Origin: Culex pipiens pallens
Lineage: Eukaryota > Arthropoda > Insecta > Diptera > Culicidae
Direction of reading: 5' to 3'
Assembly: GCF_016801865.2 (NCBI RefSeq)
Contig: NC_068937.1
Coordinates: 96,156,278 to 96,220,277 of the forward strand
DNA length: 64,000 nt
Position numbers and translations under genes: made by a program. Each line of letters begins with the position of its first letter. Position 1 is the first letter of the stretch. Below the pieces are notes generated by a model. It searched no databases and was not told the origin of the DNA. It saw only the letters and a list, made by a program, of their open reading frames with translations. Positions 24,204 through 35,602 of this stretch are shown one piece after another.

Positions 24204-25088
24204 ATCTTCCAATTCTACACCTTCCAAATTTACAAGATTTTTCAGCAAAGGGTTCTTAAGATGTCCTCTACACGATTCTTTGAACAGAATTAAGTTCATT
24301 GATAGGGACCTGAGAAATTGAAAAATTCGTAAAAAAAACACTCTGACCAAATCTTACCCTCCAAACCCCTTGGCAACCCTTCAGACGGAATTATTTTTTT
24401 TCGCAATTTCATTTTTAATTATGTTTAATTTAATGATTATAATGTTTCAAACACATGTTCGCCGAGTTGGATTGTTTGGATATTCTTAATTCGCTGTTCT
24501 AATTCAAAATAGTTTATTTTGTAGCCTACATATTCATGCTGGAAATATTACGAAAATTTCAGGAAAAAAATAACATAAAAATAATATACAGTAATAATAA
24601 GTACAATAATAACTATTTGTTCTGTGATTTTTCGACTTTTTTATGCAACTGAATGTATTCTTTGATAGAATATAATATGTTATTTTTAGCAGAATTATAC
24701 AATTAGGACGTTAAGGTACACGTACAAGAAAAACCAAGTGATCAAGCAACAGTTTTTGACTTTCTATATTATTTCTTTGTTATCAGCGCTTTTTAAAAGC
24801 ATGGAAGTCTCCATCAGAAGAAAAACTAAATGCAAACGCCAGATATGATACTGTCCATTTTTGCAACCCAAAAATTGCCAACATAAATCTGAAACTGCAA
24901 TATTTTCCACAAACTGGAATAAAAACTAACGAATTGATTTCAGATTATTCAGGATAAACAAGTCGGGCTCAAAATGATGCACGATATCGAAACTTCATTT
25001 CACTGCTTTTTTTTATTTTAAAACTCCAAAATCTACACAACATGAAGCTTTCACAATTATCGTGATCTGTTCGGGCAACGAAAAATAA
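24204..25088. other. AT-rich spacer, nothing recognised
   Basis: No repeated block shared with other parts of the window, and no convincing open frame. Confidence 0.4.
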
Positions 25089-25090
25089 TA

Positions 25091-26036
25091 GGGGAGAGTG
25101 GGGAGACTTGATCCCCTTTTTTTGTATCGCACATAACTCTGTCAATTTCTCACAAAACTATAAACTTTTTGCATGAATTGAAAGCTTAAACATTCATCTA
25201 TGTTTGGCTAATAAGGGTATTTCATCAGATGAACTCTTCGAATCATGCCAAGCGTTTTAAAAAAATATTTTAAACTGGCATTTTAAAAATGTTAGGGGTA
25301 ACTTGATCCCCCTTTCAACATTTTGAAGAAATCTTAAGCAAAATGTTTCTTATTCATCCAAACTTTTAATTTTCTATAAGTTACAGCAATTTCACATAAA
25401 ACCTGTACGTTTGTGTTCAAAATATAACAAGTTTAGTATGTAAAATATTTAAAAACTTAAAATATTATTTTTTAGACCAAAATTAAGCATGTTTACAAAA
25501 GCTGGAAATTTTTGTTTACAAAACTTTTGAAAAAAGGTTCAAACTGCAGTAAGTTATGTACAACTATACTAAAGGAAACTATGTATGAAAACCCAGCCCA
25601 ATTAATTAATCTTGAGGCTGATTCCAGTGACTGTAAAAATGCAGGGATCAAGTCTCCCTAAACGCACTTTTTTAAACAATTGATTGTAAAAATAGTATGA
25701 CGATAAATTTAACATCAAATGCGTAAGGGTTTTGGAGTTGATAAGTTTATCAAACAATTCATATATAAAAAATATTTTTTTGAATAATTTTTTAGTGTTT
25801 TCTATGCATATCAAAAAAAGAAAAAAAGATCTCTTGGAAGTTTTTTGCAGCTCGTTTTAGAAAAATGTGTGTAACTTAATCTAAACATTTTTTTATTTTT
25901 TTCTTTGTTTTCTACAATGAGTTTTGGTTAATTTCGCACAACTTTCTAGAACAAAGCTAATTGTTTTACCCACATGGTGACGAGATACAGGCTTGGGATC
26001 AAGTGTCCCCGGGGATCAAGTCTCCCCACTCTCCCC
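25091..26036. mobile_element. TA-flanked MITE with GGGGAGAGTGGGGAGACTTG ends, copy 1
   Basis: Ends ggggagagtggggagacttg and the inverted match tctccccactctcccc are flanked by TA (25089-25090, 26037-26038). The phrase ggggatcaag and its complement cttgatcccc recur inside. The copy at 32564-34028 aligns along its length. The ends resemble those of 22275-23078 (GGGGARAGTGGGG), suggesting one superfamily. Confidence 0.87.
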
Positions 26037-26038
26037 TA

Positions 26039-28240
26039 CATTTTCAGTGTTTTAGGTTTCAGTTAGAAATTCAATCCGCTTCCCTGTGCATTTGTGTACT
26101 TTTTGGAACTTCAGATTTTCGACTCATCGAGCGTGGTTCATGATTCGCGGAAATAAAATCTCTTTTCAAGCAAAATCAGAAACCCGAAAAATAAATTTGA
26201 AAAGCACCCCCAAATGAATGCCCTTCGTTAACGCAACAACCAAAAAGCTGCGTGCACTGGTTGAATAATTTAAAGCAGAACCCCACCCTCGTCGATGAGT
26301 TTATTAATGATTTGCGAGTTGAAAAAAAAAAAAACTGACTGCCGATTTTTGACTGCCACTGCATGCAATTGTAAAAAGTTTCGAGAATCGAAGCTCAGTT
26401 TTGCTTTTGCTTTTTGGGTCAATTTATTTCTGTGGTAGTCAACATTTCGATTTGAGCATTGTCGGAGGTATTTTTTTTTCTCCAGGGGGTAAATTTATGA
26501 ATTCCAGCCTAATTGGCTGATAAACAACTATTGTGATATTTTTATTCGATTTTTTATTCGCATCATTTGATTGGTTCAGCTTCGCGTCAGAACTCAGAAG
26601 AGAGAGCAAGTGATGAGGGTTTATTGAGGCTGGCGAAACGCATCATGAATAGTAATTTGTCAGAGTGTGTAAAATATTTAAATTTGGTGAGCTTCCGCTT
26701 TTGATTGAATCAGCTGATGAAATCAAACGTAATTTTGTTTTAATTCAGTGCATTAAATTAATTCAATTAATCTCACATAACTAAGTTTTAAACTGAAAAG
26801 AATCATTTAAACAATCAATAAGATTTTTTTTCTAAGACCGTTCTATTGAATAGATTTTTCCCTCCCTTTGAAAGCCATGAGCTATTGATGAGTGAGTGAT
26901 AAGGTTCAATGACGATTATATGGCTAATTGCAAAAACACACACACACTGCAGCTTTTTTCCCCCAGAGGAAGATTCACTTGTTCGAACAACAAACGCCAC
27001 ACATTCCAGCCAGACAAGTGAGCACTTCTTTTTGTGTTGTCGAGGCTCGTCAGCCGACGACGCTTCGATTCCTGCTCATCCGTACGGATTGGCTCTTTGG
27101 TCGGCGATGATGATTCATCAAATAATTCGCAATCAATCATCTACACAGGAACGCGAGAGAGCAAACGCTCGTCCTTTCGAATCTATCGAGTGGCTCTTCT
27201 TCCGAATTGGTTGGAATTATGAGCAGAACAATCCTCTAACTAATTATCAAAATGATCAAATTAATGAAAATATTACCGAAAATTTTAAAACATTTACAGA
27301 AATTTAATGCTAAATTTTGACCAAATTCTACCAAGTTGCGACCACTGTGCCGAATACTTTCGCTTCTCTGGCTTCAGAATCGGGAGTTCAGAAACAGCAA
27401 TAAAAAAACGCAAGAAAGAACAGATTCCTGGTGCAGAAGATCATCCACGTGGATCGGATCGTCGGATCGGCTCAACAGGGCAGTCAGTGTTTAGAAAAAA
27501 ACCAACAATTCTCCAGCAGCCTCTTTTCGTTGGCCATGGTCCCGTGGCTAATTGCGGACGCGATTAGGGAAGAGTTGGTCTTATAGGGTGTGGTGTGCTA
27601 AGCATTAAGAATATCTCTTTAGGTTTAAGTCTCGCCTCGTTTTCTAAGTTTATCAACAAATTAAAATGATTTTTTTTAGTTTTTGTTTGCGTGCCTTTTC
27701 ATCGATTTAACTTATGAAAATAGTTACATACTGTGATTTTTGAACGACGCTCACGCTCACAACAATCGGGATTTTAGTGTAGTGTTTTTTTATGATGCTT
27801 TTTGATCCAATATTTTGAAATTAAAGCTATAGAAATTTGAAATTTGTTTTTTTTTCAGTTTCTCGAAATATTGCGCTTTCCATTTTTTTCAGAAACCATT
27901 TTTTTGTGTCAAAGAAGCTAATATGAGAAATTCTGGATTTTTGTGAATAATTTCGCGATTTTTTAAATTGTATTTATTGATGGTGATGTTCTCAAGTTAT
28001 GACCACTTTTGGGTATCTATTTTCGTTTTTTTTCGATTGTTTTTTTTTTGCATTATAAAAATCCTTGAGAAAATTTCCTACAATTTTCGCTCTGATACTT
28101 TGAGTGTCGGACAATTACTAGAACACCCAACCGGCGGTCGCATGATTGTGATGCATGGCGGCATGAAAGTATATCAGAATCTGCATGAAAACTGTCCTCA
28201 TGCATTTTTTGCGATATAGGGGTATGACATTTTTGCCCGT
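26039..28240. other. Low-copy DNA, no gene recognised
   Basis: Bases 26900-27560 are GC-balanced and contain the longest open frame here, 132 codons at 26909-27307 (plus). It has no domain motif, ends in a low-complexity Asn/Thr-rich tail, and overlaps frames on the other strand, so I do not call it. Bases 27640-28240 are AT-rich. Confidence 0.4.
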
Positions 28241-28592
28241 TACCGACAATTATCGACATTACCGACAGCTTTTTGATTGTATTTCACAAAAAAACTCTTA
28301 ACAGAACGAGGATTGAACCACCAACTTCTTGGTTAATGATCCGACACGCTACCACCGCGCCATGGACGCTTGATGAATTGTGAGGAACAGAGCACCAACA
28401 TAATCTTCTCTCTGGAGTGTTGCTCGGGGACGGGCCAGCATTATATGTGTTGGTGAGAACTGCAGATCGCAGAAATGTTTACACGCGGGCAAAAATGATC
28501 TACTTGCTTGCTGCAAAAAATGTTATAAAATGTGACATTTTCTGCAGCAAATCCACTGTTGCAGATTTTGAGATATATTTTTCCTTTGGGTG
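28241..28592 (-). mobile_element. tRNA-like SINE-type repeat, copy 2
   Basis: Matches 16965-17317 from taccgacaattatcgacatt to cctttgggtg with about 5% differences. The minus strand keeps the A box-like tggcgcggtggtagcg and B box ggttcaatcc. The tRNA-like part sits in the 3' half of the minus-strand unit, unlike a standard tRNA-headed SINE. Confidence 0.65.
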
Positions 28593-29716
28593 AATCAATG
28601 AAAATTTGTTTTTTAACTGTCACTTAATTAGCCTGTAATTTTCAACTGACGATATCTCGACAACTTTTTATGATTTTTTTTATATTCTCGATAAAAATAA
28701 TTCCAAAATTGTATGATTTGGTCTTAAATAGGTAATGAGGAAAATTACCTATTTGTATGTGTAGCTGATTTTGAACTTTTGAAATTATGTTTATTCAAAA
28801 AGTCAGAAAATTCTATATTGGTTAAATTTTTTTTGTTAAAAATTTAAAATATTCTCAAAATATTATTATCGAAAATACTCAAATTTTCAAAATTTGCAAT
28901 TTGGGCACCAAACGACGCAAAGTTTGGCATTTTTACTTTATAAGTTTTTTTTTGTTAAAATACAAAAAAATCTCACAAAATACCGTATTTTTGAAAATAC
29001 TTAAATTTTTGTTATTCGCAATATGGGTATCAAATTAATCGAAATTTTGAATGCATCTTCACTTTTTTTTGAAAATCACAATTTTTTTCACAAAGTTTCG
29101 TAATTTTTCAAAAGTACTCAAATTTTTATAATTTCAATATGGGTATCAAACGAAGCTAAATTTTGTGTATACAAAATTTGAATGTTTGTATTAAGAATAC
29201 AGCATTTCGAAAAAAAAGGTTTTGTGGATATTTTCAAAAATAGACTCCAATAAAGTGAAAAAGCATACAAAATATCGCTTCGTTTGATACCCATGCTGCA
29301 AATCTTGAAAATTTGAATGTTTTCGAAAAATAAAGATTTTTTTGAAAATTTTGATATTTGCAACAATAGACTTCAATAAAGTGAAAAAGCATAAAAAAAT
29401 TCGCCTCGTTTAATGCACATGCTGCAAATTTTAAAAATTTGGGTATTTTCGAAAAAATAGGGTTTTTCTTCTGAAAATTTCAGTATTTTCATAAATAGAC
29501 TCCAATAAAGTGAAAGAGTATACAAAATTTGGGGGGGGGGGGGGGTATCAACATGTTGGGTACCGTCATCTGGGTTGAATTGGGACACATGGGGCGAATT
29601 GGGACAGCTGTTTTAAAAATGTTGCAGCCTAATATTTTGATATTTTTGAGGGGTTTCGGTTAGACCACATTCAGAGCAACAAAATATGTACATCCATTTC
29701 CAAATTTGAATCATTT

Positions 29717-30301
29717 TTTTTTTTTCAATTCAATTCGGTTTTATTAGTGAATAATCATGTTACAATTAGTTCATTCGCAGTACATAACAGAGTTTTGGAG
29801 TTCCTTTCAGCTGTGTGTTAAATCTCAATCCATTTTGGAACGATTATTGCTTATGACTAAGAGATTACCAAAAGTAAGAAAAAATTTAGAAAAAACTTAC
29901 TGAAATTGCAAAAGAAAGGGGATAGAAATAGAAAAAGCTTAAACTAGATCACAGTATTTTTTATCTATTGTAGATGTGCTTAATCATTAGCTCCCCGAGG
30001 GCCAGAAATTGCTCCGCCTTGTTACGGCAGGTCCGGAACCGCGTCATCATCTCACCCGCTAGAGCAAAAAACTCCGGCAAGGTGAAGAGATCTTCTCCGG
30101 TAACCTCTTGCTGGGCCGCATCGCCGCTACCGGCAGCGACCACGCTGGCGAACGATCGCCCCCATCCAGGAGGGAACGCTGAGTTGTCCGCTGGAACCGT
30201 ACGCTGTCCAGCTGCAGGAACGGTTGCGCTCGAATTCCGCTGAGAAGGGTGGGATGCTATTGCTTTCTTCTTCCTCTTTTCCTGCTCCTCGAGGTACGCC
30301 T
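29717..30301 (-). mobile_element. ORF1-plus-3'UTR LINE derivative lacking ORF2
   Basis: Direct repeats atttgaatcattt at 29704-29716 and 30302-30314 (13 bp) bound the insertion. Read on the minus strand, it encodes the C-terminal part of a Jockey-type ORF1 and passes, within about 20 bases of the stop codon, into a 3' UTR (ctgtgatctagttt and so on) that in the full element at 45175-53410 begins only after ORF2. It ends in cgaattgaattg and an A tract. So it is 5'-truncated and lacks all of ORF2, either because a shortened RNA was inserted or because of a later deletion. Confidence 0.85.
29961..30296 (-). pseudogene. Jockey-type ORF1, C-terminal 111 codons
   Basis: The open frame reads YLEEQEKRKKK at its start, matching FLDELEKRKKK of the ORF1 at 48089-49306. 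It ends with GEDLFTLPEFFALAGEM and ELMIKHIYNR, matching GEGLFSISEFLALARDM and ELMVKYIYHG. The zinc knuckles lie upstream of the truncation point and are missing. The intervening linker is diverged. There is no in-frame ATG near the truncated start. The frame is intact to its natural stop, but it is unlikely to be a functional protein. Confidence 0.85.
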
Positions 30302-30377
30302 ATTTGAATCATTTAAATGCTCTAAAACGTGCTGTCCCTATTCAGACTGTCGTCCCAATTCGCCCCAGATGACGGTA

Positions 30378-31310
30378 TTTTCGAAAAAAATACGATTTAT
30401 TGTAAAAATTTTAGTATATTCAAAAATAGACTCCAATAAAGTGAAAAAACATACAAATTTCGCCTCGTTCGATGCACATGCTGTAAATTTTGAAAATTAT
30501 AGTGTTTTCGAAAAAATACGTTTTTTTGTGGTAAGTTTACATTAAAAAAACACTTAAACATGAGTTTTCATCCGTTATCGGCGATGAGATTATCGTTAGA
30601 CGCTAATATTATCGACGATAATTTTATCGATTCACAAACTTGACCTAAAACTTTGTCGAAGACACCATATCGCTCAGAAAAGATACAGAATTTCAAACAT
30701 TTACATACTCATTTTGCATGACTAGTGGGCAAAATTGTATGGAGACTTGGTATGAAAAAACATAAGTTTGTGAAATGTGTGATACTCAGAAAAAAAGTTT
30801 TATAAAAATATAAAAATTTCATGTGCGACATTTTAGAGATTATATTTCTATTTTCAAACATAGAACCAAAAAAAATCGAGTCATCAAAAGTCAAAAAAGT
30901 GGTTTTGATTTTTTCCACGTTTTTCATAAATTAATTTTTGATGTAATTGGCAGCACTGCCAATGGAATTTTAACCAACTTGAACCATAGCTCAAAAATGT
31001 ATTTTTTTTTGTCGGTTAAAACACATAAAAAAAATTATTCAAATGGCCATTTTGCATGCCTCTAAATTTTTTTGTTAAAAATTAAATAAATGGTTTTTTT
31101 TTAAATAGTGCAACAATTTTTTTCAATTTAAAAAAAAAATCTGAATTGAGCGAAGAATCAATTTTTAAGAACTTTTTATAAGAACTCCTCAACTATCAAA
31201 TTTCACCCTTAACTAATTTAAAAAAAAATGATCTCATTTCCTGTTTGAAGAAGGAATTTCATTATTTTAAATTTTCCTGATTTTTTCAACACTACCAAAA
31301 AAACCTCGCC
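30378..31310. other. AT-rich spacer with a GCCGAAGACACC-family remnant
   Basis: Bases 30380-30545 belong to the 129-bp palindrome. Near 30648, actttgtcgaagacaccata plus ttcaaacatttacatactca resembles the arm sequence of the foldbacks at 15756-23420. The remainder is unassigned. Confidence 0.5.
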
Positions 31311-32058
31311 TTCCCCTAAGATTGATTGCGCGCCATGACAAGCATGACTGGCTGCTACTTGCCACACCGCACCTTGACGACCAACAATCGCTGGGAGGGG
31401 AAAGTGAACCGTGAGGAAATTGCTGTCTATTTGATCAGCTCATTTCTCTATTGTGGACATGACACGGCCAATAGTCCCGGCCGGCCGTCTGTCGGTGAGT
31501 TTCTGGCCAGACTAATGGAAGCTGCTCGTGCTGCGGCTAATTCCTCGCCACCTTGGCTTACTGGCCGAACTTGGACCAAACCGATATCCGAGGATTAAGC
31601 CGTTTAGTGTGGTTTAGCGCCTTCTGTCGAGTATCTCTCTGGAGGAAACGACTTTCGGTCAATTGTTTAGCGTTGATCCTGCAATATAATGCGATTATGC
31701 AATCTAATCGTTTCTGTGGATCGAAGTTGAGATCAACCATTTGGTGTTCTGGCCAGCAGCAGCAGAAGCAGACGCGTGGCGCGCGCTTCCCACGTTGATT
31801 AATGTTTCATCATCAGACCCGCGCGCGCAGTCGATTTCCCACGTGGGAATGGGAAGAGTGACCGTTCCGGAAGCATCTCACGTAATTCTTATCTAAGCTA
31901 AATATCGTCGAAAACAGAAATAAATGGCCACCGCGGTAGATCATTGTGATGGGCGTTCTGGACGGACGTTTGGATCTATTGGTTTGCAGGGTGACAACTC
32001 AATCATTTTGCAGCTATTTTTAAATTGATTTGATTTGTACATTTTGTCTTTGTCGTGC
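31311..32058. other. GC-balanced low-copy DNA
   Basis: No shared repeats. Open frames of 81-90 codons overlap on both strands without motifs. Contains ggccggccg near 31480. Candidate host non-coding DNA. Confidence 0.4.
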
Positions 32059-32060
32059 TA

Positions 32061-32276
32061 CACAGTAAAAAATAATGCAAATTTGGAAGCTGTAATTTTG
32101 GAAGGTTGAATATTACCTCTTTTATGATGTAATTTTACCTCGATTTTGACTGAAAAAGTGGCATTCCCACAGAAAGTGGTAAAATTACAAATTTTCAGAA
32201 GTCAAATTACATTTTTATTCTGACATATAAATGTACCCCTTCCAGATGTAATATTACCATGATTTTTTTTTCTGTG
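32061..32276. mobile_element. Short TA-flanked MITE (CACAGTAAAAAAT ends)
   Basis: The left end cacagtaaaaaat and right end attttttttctgtg are inverted, with TA outside each (32059-32060, 32277-32278). Internal repeated words such as gtaattttacc and gtaaaattac form a weaker inverted pair. Confidence 0.65.
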
Positions 32277-33239
32277 TATTTTGTCGCACGCGAATACATA
32301 CATATCCATTAAATTAGAATTTGCCTCTATATTATCAATATTTTACCTCCAATAAAATGTTTCCGAACCAAATTTAACAGATGCCTTAGTTTCTTTGAAA
32401 ACTCCCCAAAATCAAAACTGGAACCCCCGAACTGATCTAAAAATCTTTACCTTACAAAATCTATTACAACATCACTTTTTAAAACCATTTCGATTCAATC
32501 AGGTTGTAGAGAACAGATTGAAGAAAATACCGAAACAATCGTTTGATTTTAAGTTTTACAGTAAAGGAGAGTGGGGAGACTTGATCCCCTTTTTTTATAT
32601 CGCACATAGCTCTTTGAATTTCACACAAAATTATAAACTGTTGGCATGAATTGAAAGCATAAACATTAATCTGTGTATGGCTGATAAGGGTATTTAATCA
32701 GATGAATTCTTCGAATCATGCTAAGCGTTTAAAACAAATATTTTAAACCGGATTTTTTAAAAAGTTAGGGGTAACTTGATCCCCTTTTCAACATTTTGAA
32801 GAAATCTTAAGCAAAATGTTTTCTTGTTCATCCAAACTATTGATTTTCTATCAGTTACAGGAATTTAACATAATGCGTTAACCTTTTTTCCAATATTACA
32901 AGTTTAGTATGTAAAATATTTAAAAACATAAAATATTCTTTTTTAGACCAAAATTAAGCATGTTTACAAAAGCTGATAATTTTGATTTACAAAACATTTT
33001 GGAAAATGGTTCAAAGTTTAAGGCTGATTCCAGTGACTTTAAAAATGCAGGGATCAAGTCTCCCCAATTGGTTGTAAAAATAATATGACGATAAATTTAA
33101 CGTCAAATGCGTGAGAGTTTTGTAGTTGATAAGTTTATCAAACAATTTATGCATAAACAATATTTTTTTGAATAATTTAAAGTATTTTCTGTAGATATCA
33201 AAACTAAAAAAAAGATCTCTTTGAATTTTTTTGCAGCAC

Positions 33240-33328
<89 letters not shown>
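33240..33328. repeat. (TG)n microsatellite
   Basis: About 44 uninterrupted TG dinucleotides; it forms the 3' tail of the SINE. Its open frames on either strand (Cys-Val or His-Thr repeats) are artefacts. Confidence 0.95.
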
Positions 33329-33329
<1 letters not shown>

Positions 33330-33652
33330 AACCAACCAAACGGGACCATGTGGCCACTTCTTACAAATTGAGTTGTTTCCATGTATTTTTAGATCTACAT
33401 TCTATACATGCAAATAACTCGCATAGGCATTTGGACGGTGTTAGCTCTGCCGAGCTTCGGTGACCCGTTTCTACGCTGTCTAGCCGAGCGCGAGGTACCT
33501 CAGCTTTTATCGACAAGCCCCACCCAAGAACGTTTGCACCAATCGGATTAAAACGTTATTTAGAACTTCCGAACCCTTGTCAAATGGACAAGGACCCAGC
33601 GCGTATGCAGTTAGAAGTAACAGTATTCCTAATTCCAGTCATAGCTCACCAA

Positions 33653-33724
33653 GCCGTGATGGCCTAGTGGTTAGCATTTTTGCTTACCAATCCAAAGGAC
33701 GGGGGATCGAACCCCACCTCGAGC
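33653..33724 (+). other. tRNA-like module inside SINE (plus orientation)
   Basis: A box tggcctagtggttagca and B box ggatcgaacccc at tRNA spacing. The anticodon arm is degenerate, so this is not a tRNA gene. It converges on the minus-strand module at 33788-33862. Confidence 0.65.
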
Positions 33725-33787
33725 GACTTTGATTTTTCGTTCTTATTCAGTATTTCAAGTATTTCTAAGTCTTAAACTTTCTCGTTG

Positions 33788-33862
33788 GGAGCAGATGGGC
33801 ATCGAACCCAGGACCATTCGCTTACAAAGCGAACACCGTAACCAGTCAGCCACGGCCGCTCC
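33788..33862 (-). other. tRNA-Thr(TGT)-like SINE head
   Basis: Read on the minus strand: acceptor ggagcgg pairs with ctgctcc. The anticodon arm ttcgctttgtaagcgaa is a perfect 5-bp stem with a 7-base loop (anticodon TGT), and the T-arm word is gggttcgatgccc. The cloverleaf is good, but the same unit is repeated at 37633-37707 with shared non-tRNA flanks, which marks it as a SINE promoter rather than a dedicated tRNA gene. Confidence 0.7.
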
Positions 33863-34030
33863 TTGGACATTTTTTGCAGCTTTTTTTTTAGAAAAATACG
33901 TGCAACTCACTCCGAACATTTTTTTTCGCACAACTTTCTAGAACAATGCTAATTTTTTGACCCACATGCTGACGAGATACAGGCTAGGGATCAAGTGTCC
34001 CCGGGGATCAAGTCCCCCCACTCTCCCCTA

Positions 34031-35162
34031 TGGCTCTTTAAAAAATGCGATATATGCATTTTTTCACAGAAGAGTGGTGCCATTCTAAAATGTATTTAAC
34101 AAACTATTTTTTAATGTATTATGGTGTTTGTTTAGTATGTTTTGAAGATATTTTCATGACAGATTTTTGCAGTTCACCAAGACTGGGTACAGGCGAGCTA
34201 CAATAATGGATGTATTTCTGGTACAAAATTTTACGTGAATTATATACCTTATATTTTAAAAACGAAACCATTTAAAACATTCAACCCTGTGTCAAATCTC
34301 TCTTAAATACGCCCAAACAAAAAAGTTTTTAAATTTTGTGAAAATTTGCAATTTTTGAGATAAGTTATCATCTTGAGTAATTCGGTCAAAATAAATTAAT
34401 ATCTTAAAACCTATGTCGATGGCTCTGAAGGATGCCCAACGGCTCTCTTCTGTTAAAAGTCATATTAGGGCATCTGTTACAGTCGATTGCCATCATTTGC
34501 AGGATTTACTTTTTTCTTTCATCATTACAGACTCCAAAAACTCACAGATTTGAAGCAATTTCAGAATTGGTGTATTTTCAAAAAGTTTACTATTTTAGTA
34601 TAACTGGCTAATAGAATGGGTAAAGTTCAGTGGAACTTATTGTTAAAGCTTTCAGAAATAGTAACCTCGAAAGCTGTATTTTTTGATCCATAAAAACACA
34701 CAAGAGGATCGACCAACATAAAAAAAAGTAATTTATGCTTTATGTGGCCTGGGCTTAGAGGCAAATTGGCGAATTATAAGTTTTAATTTGATGTAACATT
34801 TTTCATTGCTAAAGGAAAGATTATTTGTTTGTTTGGAACCTATTTAACATGCACACATGTTTCATACATCAACAGTCAAAACGGGCCCGATTTTCACCTA
34901 ATAACAATGTTGCATTTTTTTATGGGCCATACTTTATATTGGGTCTGAAGATTAAAGTGCAGAATACTATCTATGCATCTTAAAAAAAGGATCAAAGATT
35001 CAACAAATTTAGTTTTACAAATTCATAAGATGAATGTTAATTTGTTTGAAATTTCCAGGCATGTTTGTTTAATGAGCCTAGAGGATATCAATTTTCATGA
35101 ATAGACCGATTCTTCGGCTCCTTTTAAAAAAAACCTAGTTTTTTTTAGGCGTTTTGGCTGTA
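34031..35162. other. AT-rich spacer, nothing recognised
   Basis: No repeated block or coding signal identified. Confidence 0.4.
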
Positions 35163-35169
35163 GGCTGTA

Positions 35170-35574
35170 GTGGACGAACGTGCCCTTGGAGTTTTCGAAC
35201 GGAAGGTGCTACGAACGATTTACGGTGGAGTGCAGGTGTCTGACGGAGTGTGGCGACGACGCATGAACCACGAACTGCACGCGTTTCTTGAAGAACCGAC
35301 CATCGCCACCCAGGCGAAGATCGGGAGGCTCAGGTGGGCCGGCCATGTCGCCCGAATGGACGAAAGCCAGCCTGTCAGACTGCTTTTTGACCGCGCTGAA
35401 CCAGCTGGCGGAACAGGCAGAAGAGCAGGGAAACCACGCGCACGGTGGGGAGATCAAGTGAATGGTGATATCCGGAAGATCTGTAACCTGGGAAATTGGA
35501 GAGTAGCAGCACAAGACCGAGAAAGATGGAAGCGTCTTCTTGCTACAGCACGCGTACCTGGTGCGCTATGCTGA
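35170..35574 (+). pseudogene. LINE reverse transcriptase C-terminal fragment
   Basis: About 134 codons with FERKVLRTIYGG near the start, WRRRMNHEL, then RLRWAGHVARM and GKPRARWGDQV. These words are a familiar signature of the C-terminal tail of insect non-LTR polyproteins after the reverse transcriptase domain. The catalytic FADD region is absent because the copy is 5'-truncated. The frame is intact to its stop. Clade is uncertain, with RTE-like as best guess. No promoter or in-frame ATG at the 5' edge. Confidence 0.8.
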
Positions 35575-35590
35575 TTGGTATGGTATGTAT
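35174..35590 (+). mobile_element. 5'-truncated non-LTR retrotransposon, 11-bp target duplication
   Basis: ggctgtagtgg occurs at 35163-35173 and 35591-35601. Between them lies the C-terminal part of a reverse transcriptase protein followed directly by about 16 bases of 3' sequence rich in tggtatg. A very short 3' UTR is typical of RTE-type elements (inference). It is unrelated in sequence to the LINE at 45175-53410. Confidence 0.75.
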
Positions 35591-35602
35591 GGCTGTAGTG
35601 GC

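Larger units (their letters stand above)
29563..30375. mobile_element. TA-flanked MITE (CCGTCATCTGGG ends) split by a LINE remnant
   Basis: The left end ccgtcatctgggttgaattg and right end caattcgccccagatgacgg are inverted copies flanked by TA (29561-29562, 30376-30377). Removing the 598 bp contributed by the LINE insertion and one target repeat leaves a MITE of about 215 bp. A second inverted word, gaattgggacagc/gctgtccc, lies further in. Confidence 0.82.
28800..30545. repeat. Diverged 129-bp repeat palindrome
   Basis: Units containing atatgggtatcaaac (near 29022 and 29143), then inverted units with cgtttgatacccatgctgc (29281), cgtttaatgcacatgctgc (29406) and cgttcgatgcacatgctg (30466), are spaced at about 120-130 bp. 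They match the 129-bp units at 51640-52990. An inverted arrangement with an axis near 29200 implies a decayed foldback of that family. It is interrupted by the MITE 29563-30375. Confidence 0.65.
33238..33869 (-). mobile_element. Long tRNA-derived SINE with TG-repeat tail (subtype 1)
   Basis: Bounded by ttttttgcagc at 33227-33237 and 33870-33880. On the minus strand it starts with a nearly complete tRNA-like head (33862-33788), carries a second tRNA-like module on the opposite strand (33653-33724), a low-copy body, and ends in a (CA)n tail (TG on the plus strand). Its head region, about 33620-33862, matches 37471-37707. The body and tail do not, so two subtypes share a head. Confidence 0.8.
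32564..34028. mobile_element. TA-flanked MITE (GGGGAGAGTGGGG family), copy 2, with SINE insert
   Basis: Aligns with 25091-26036 from gagagtggggagacttgatc to gatcaagtccccccactctc. TA flanks at 32562-32563 and 34029-34030. The extra 0.6 kb relative to copy 1 is the SINE at 33238-33869; copy 1 gives the uninserted arrangement (gttttttgcagctcgttttagaaa). Confidence 0.85.

Noticed and set aside
26909..27307. 132-codon plus-strand open frame
   Set aside because: No domain features, low-complexity tail, and competing frames on both strands; no splice context seen.
33011..33463. His-Thr or Cys-Val repeat proteins
   Set aside because: Translation of the TG/CA microsatellite; the same applies at 62115-62391.
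33788..33862. Functional tRNA-Thr gene
   Set aside because: The cloverleaf is good, but the unit recurs at 37633-37707 with shared SINE flanks and a target duplication, so it is a SINE head.
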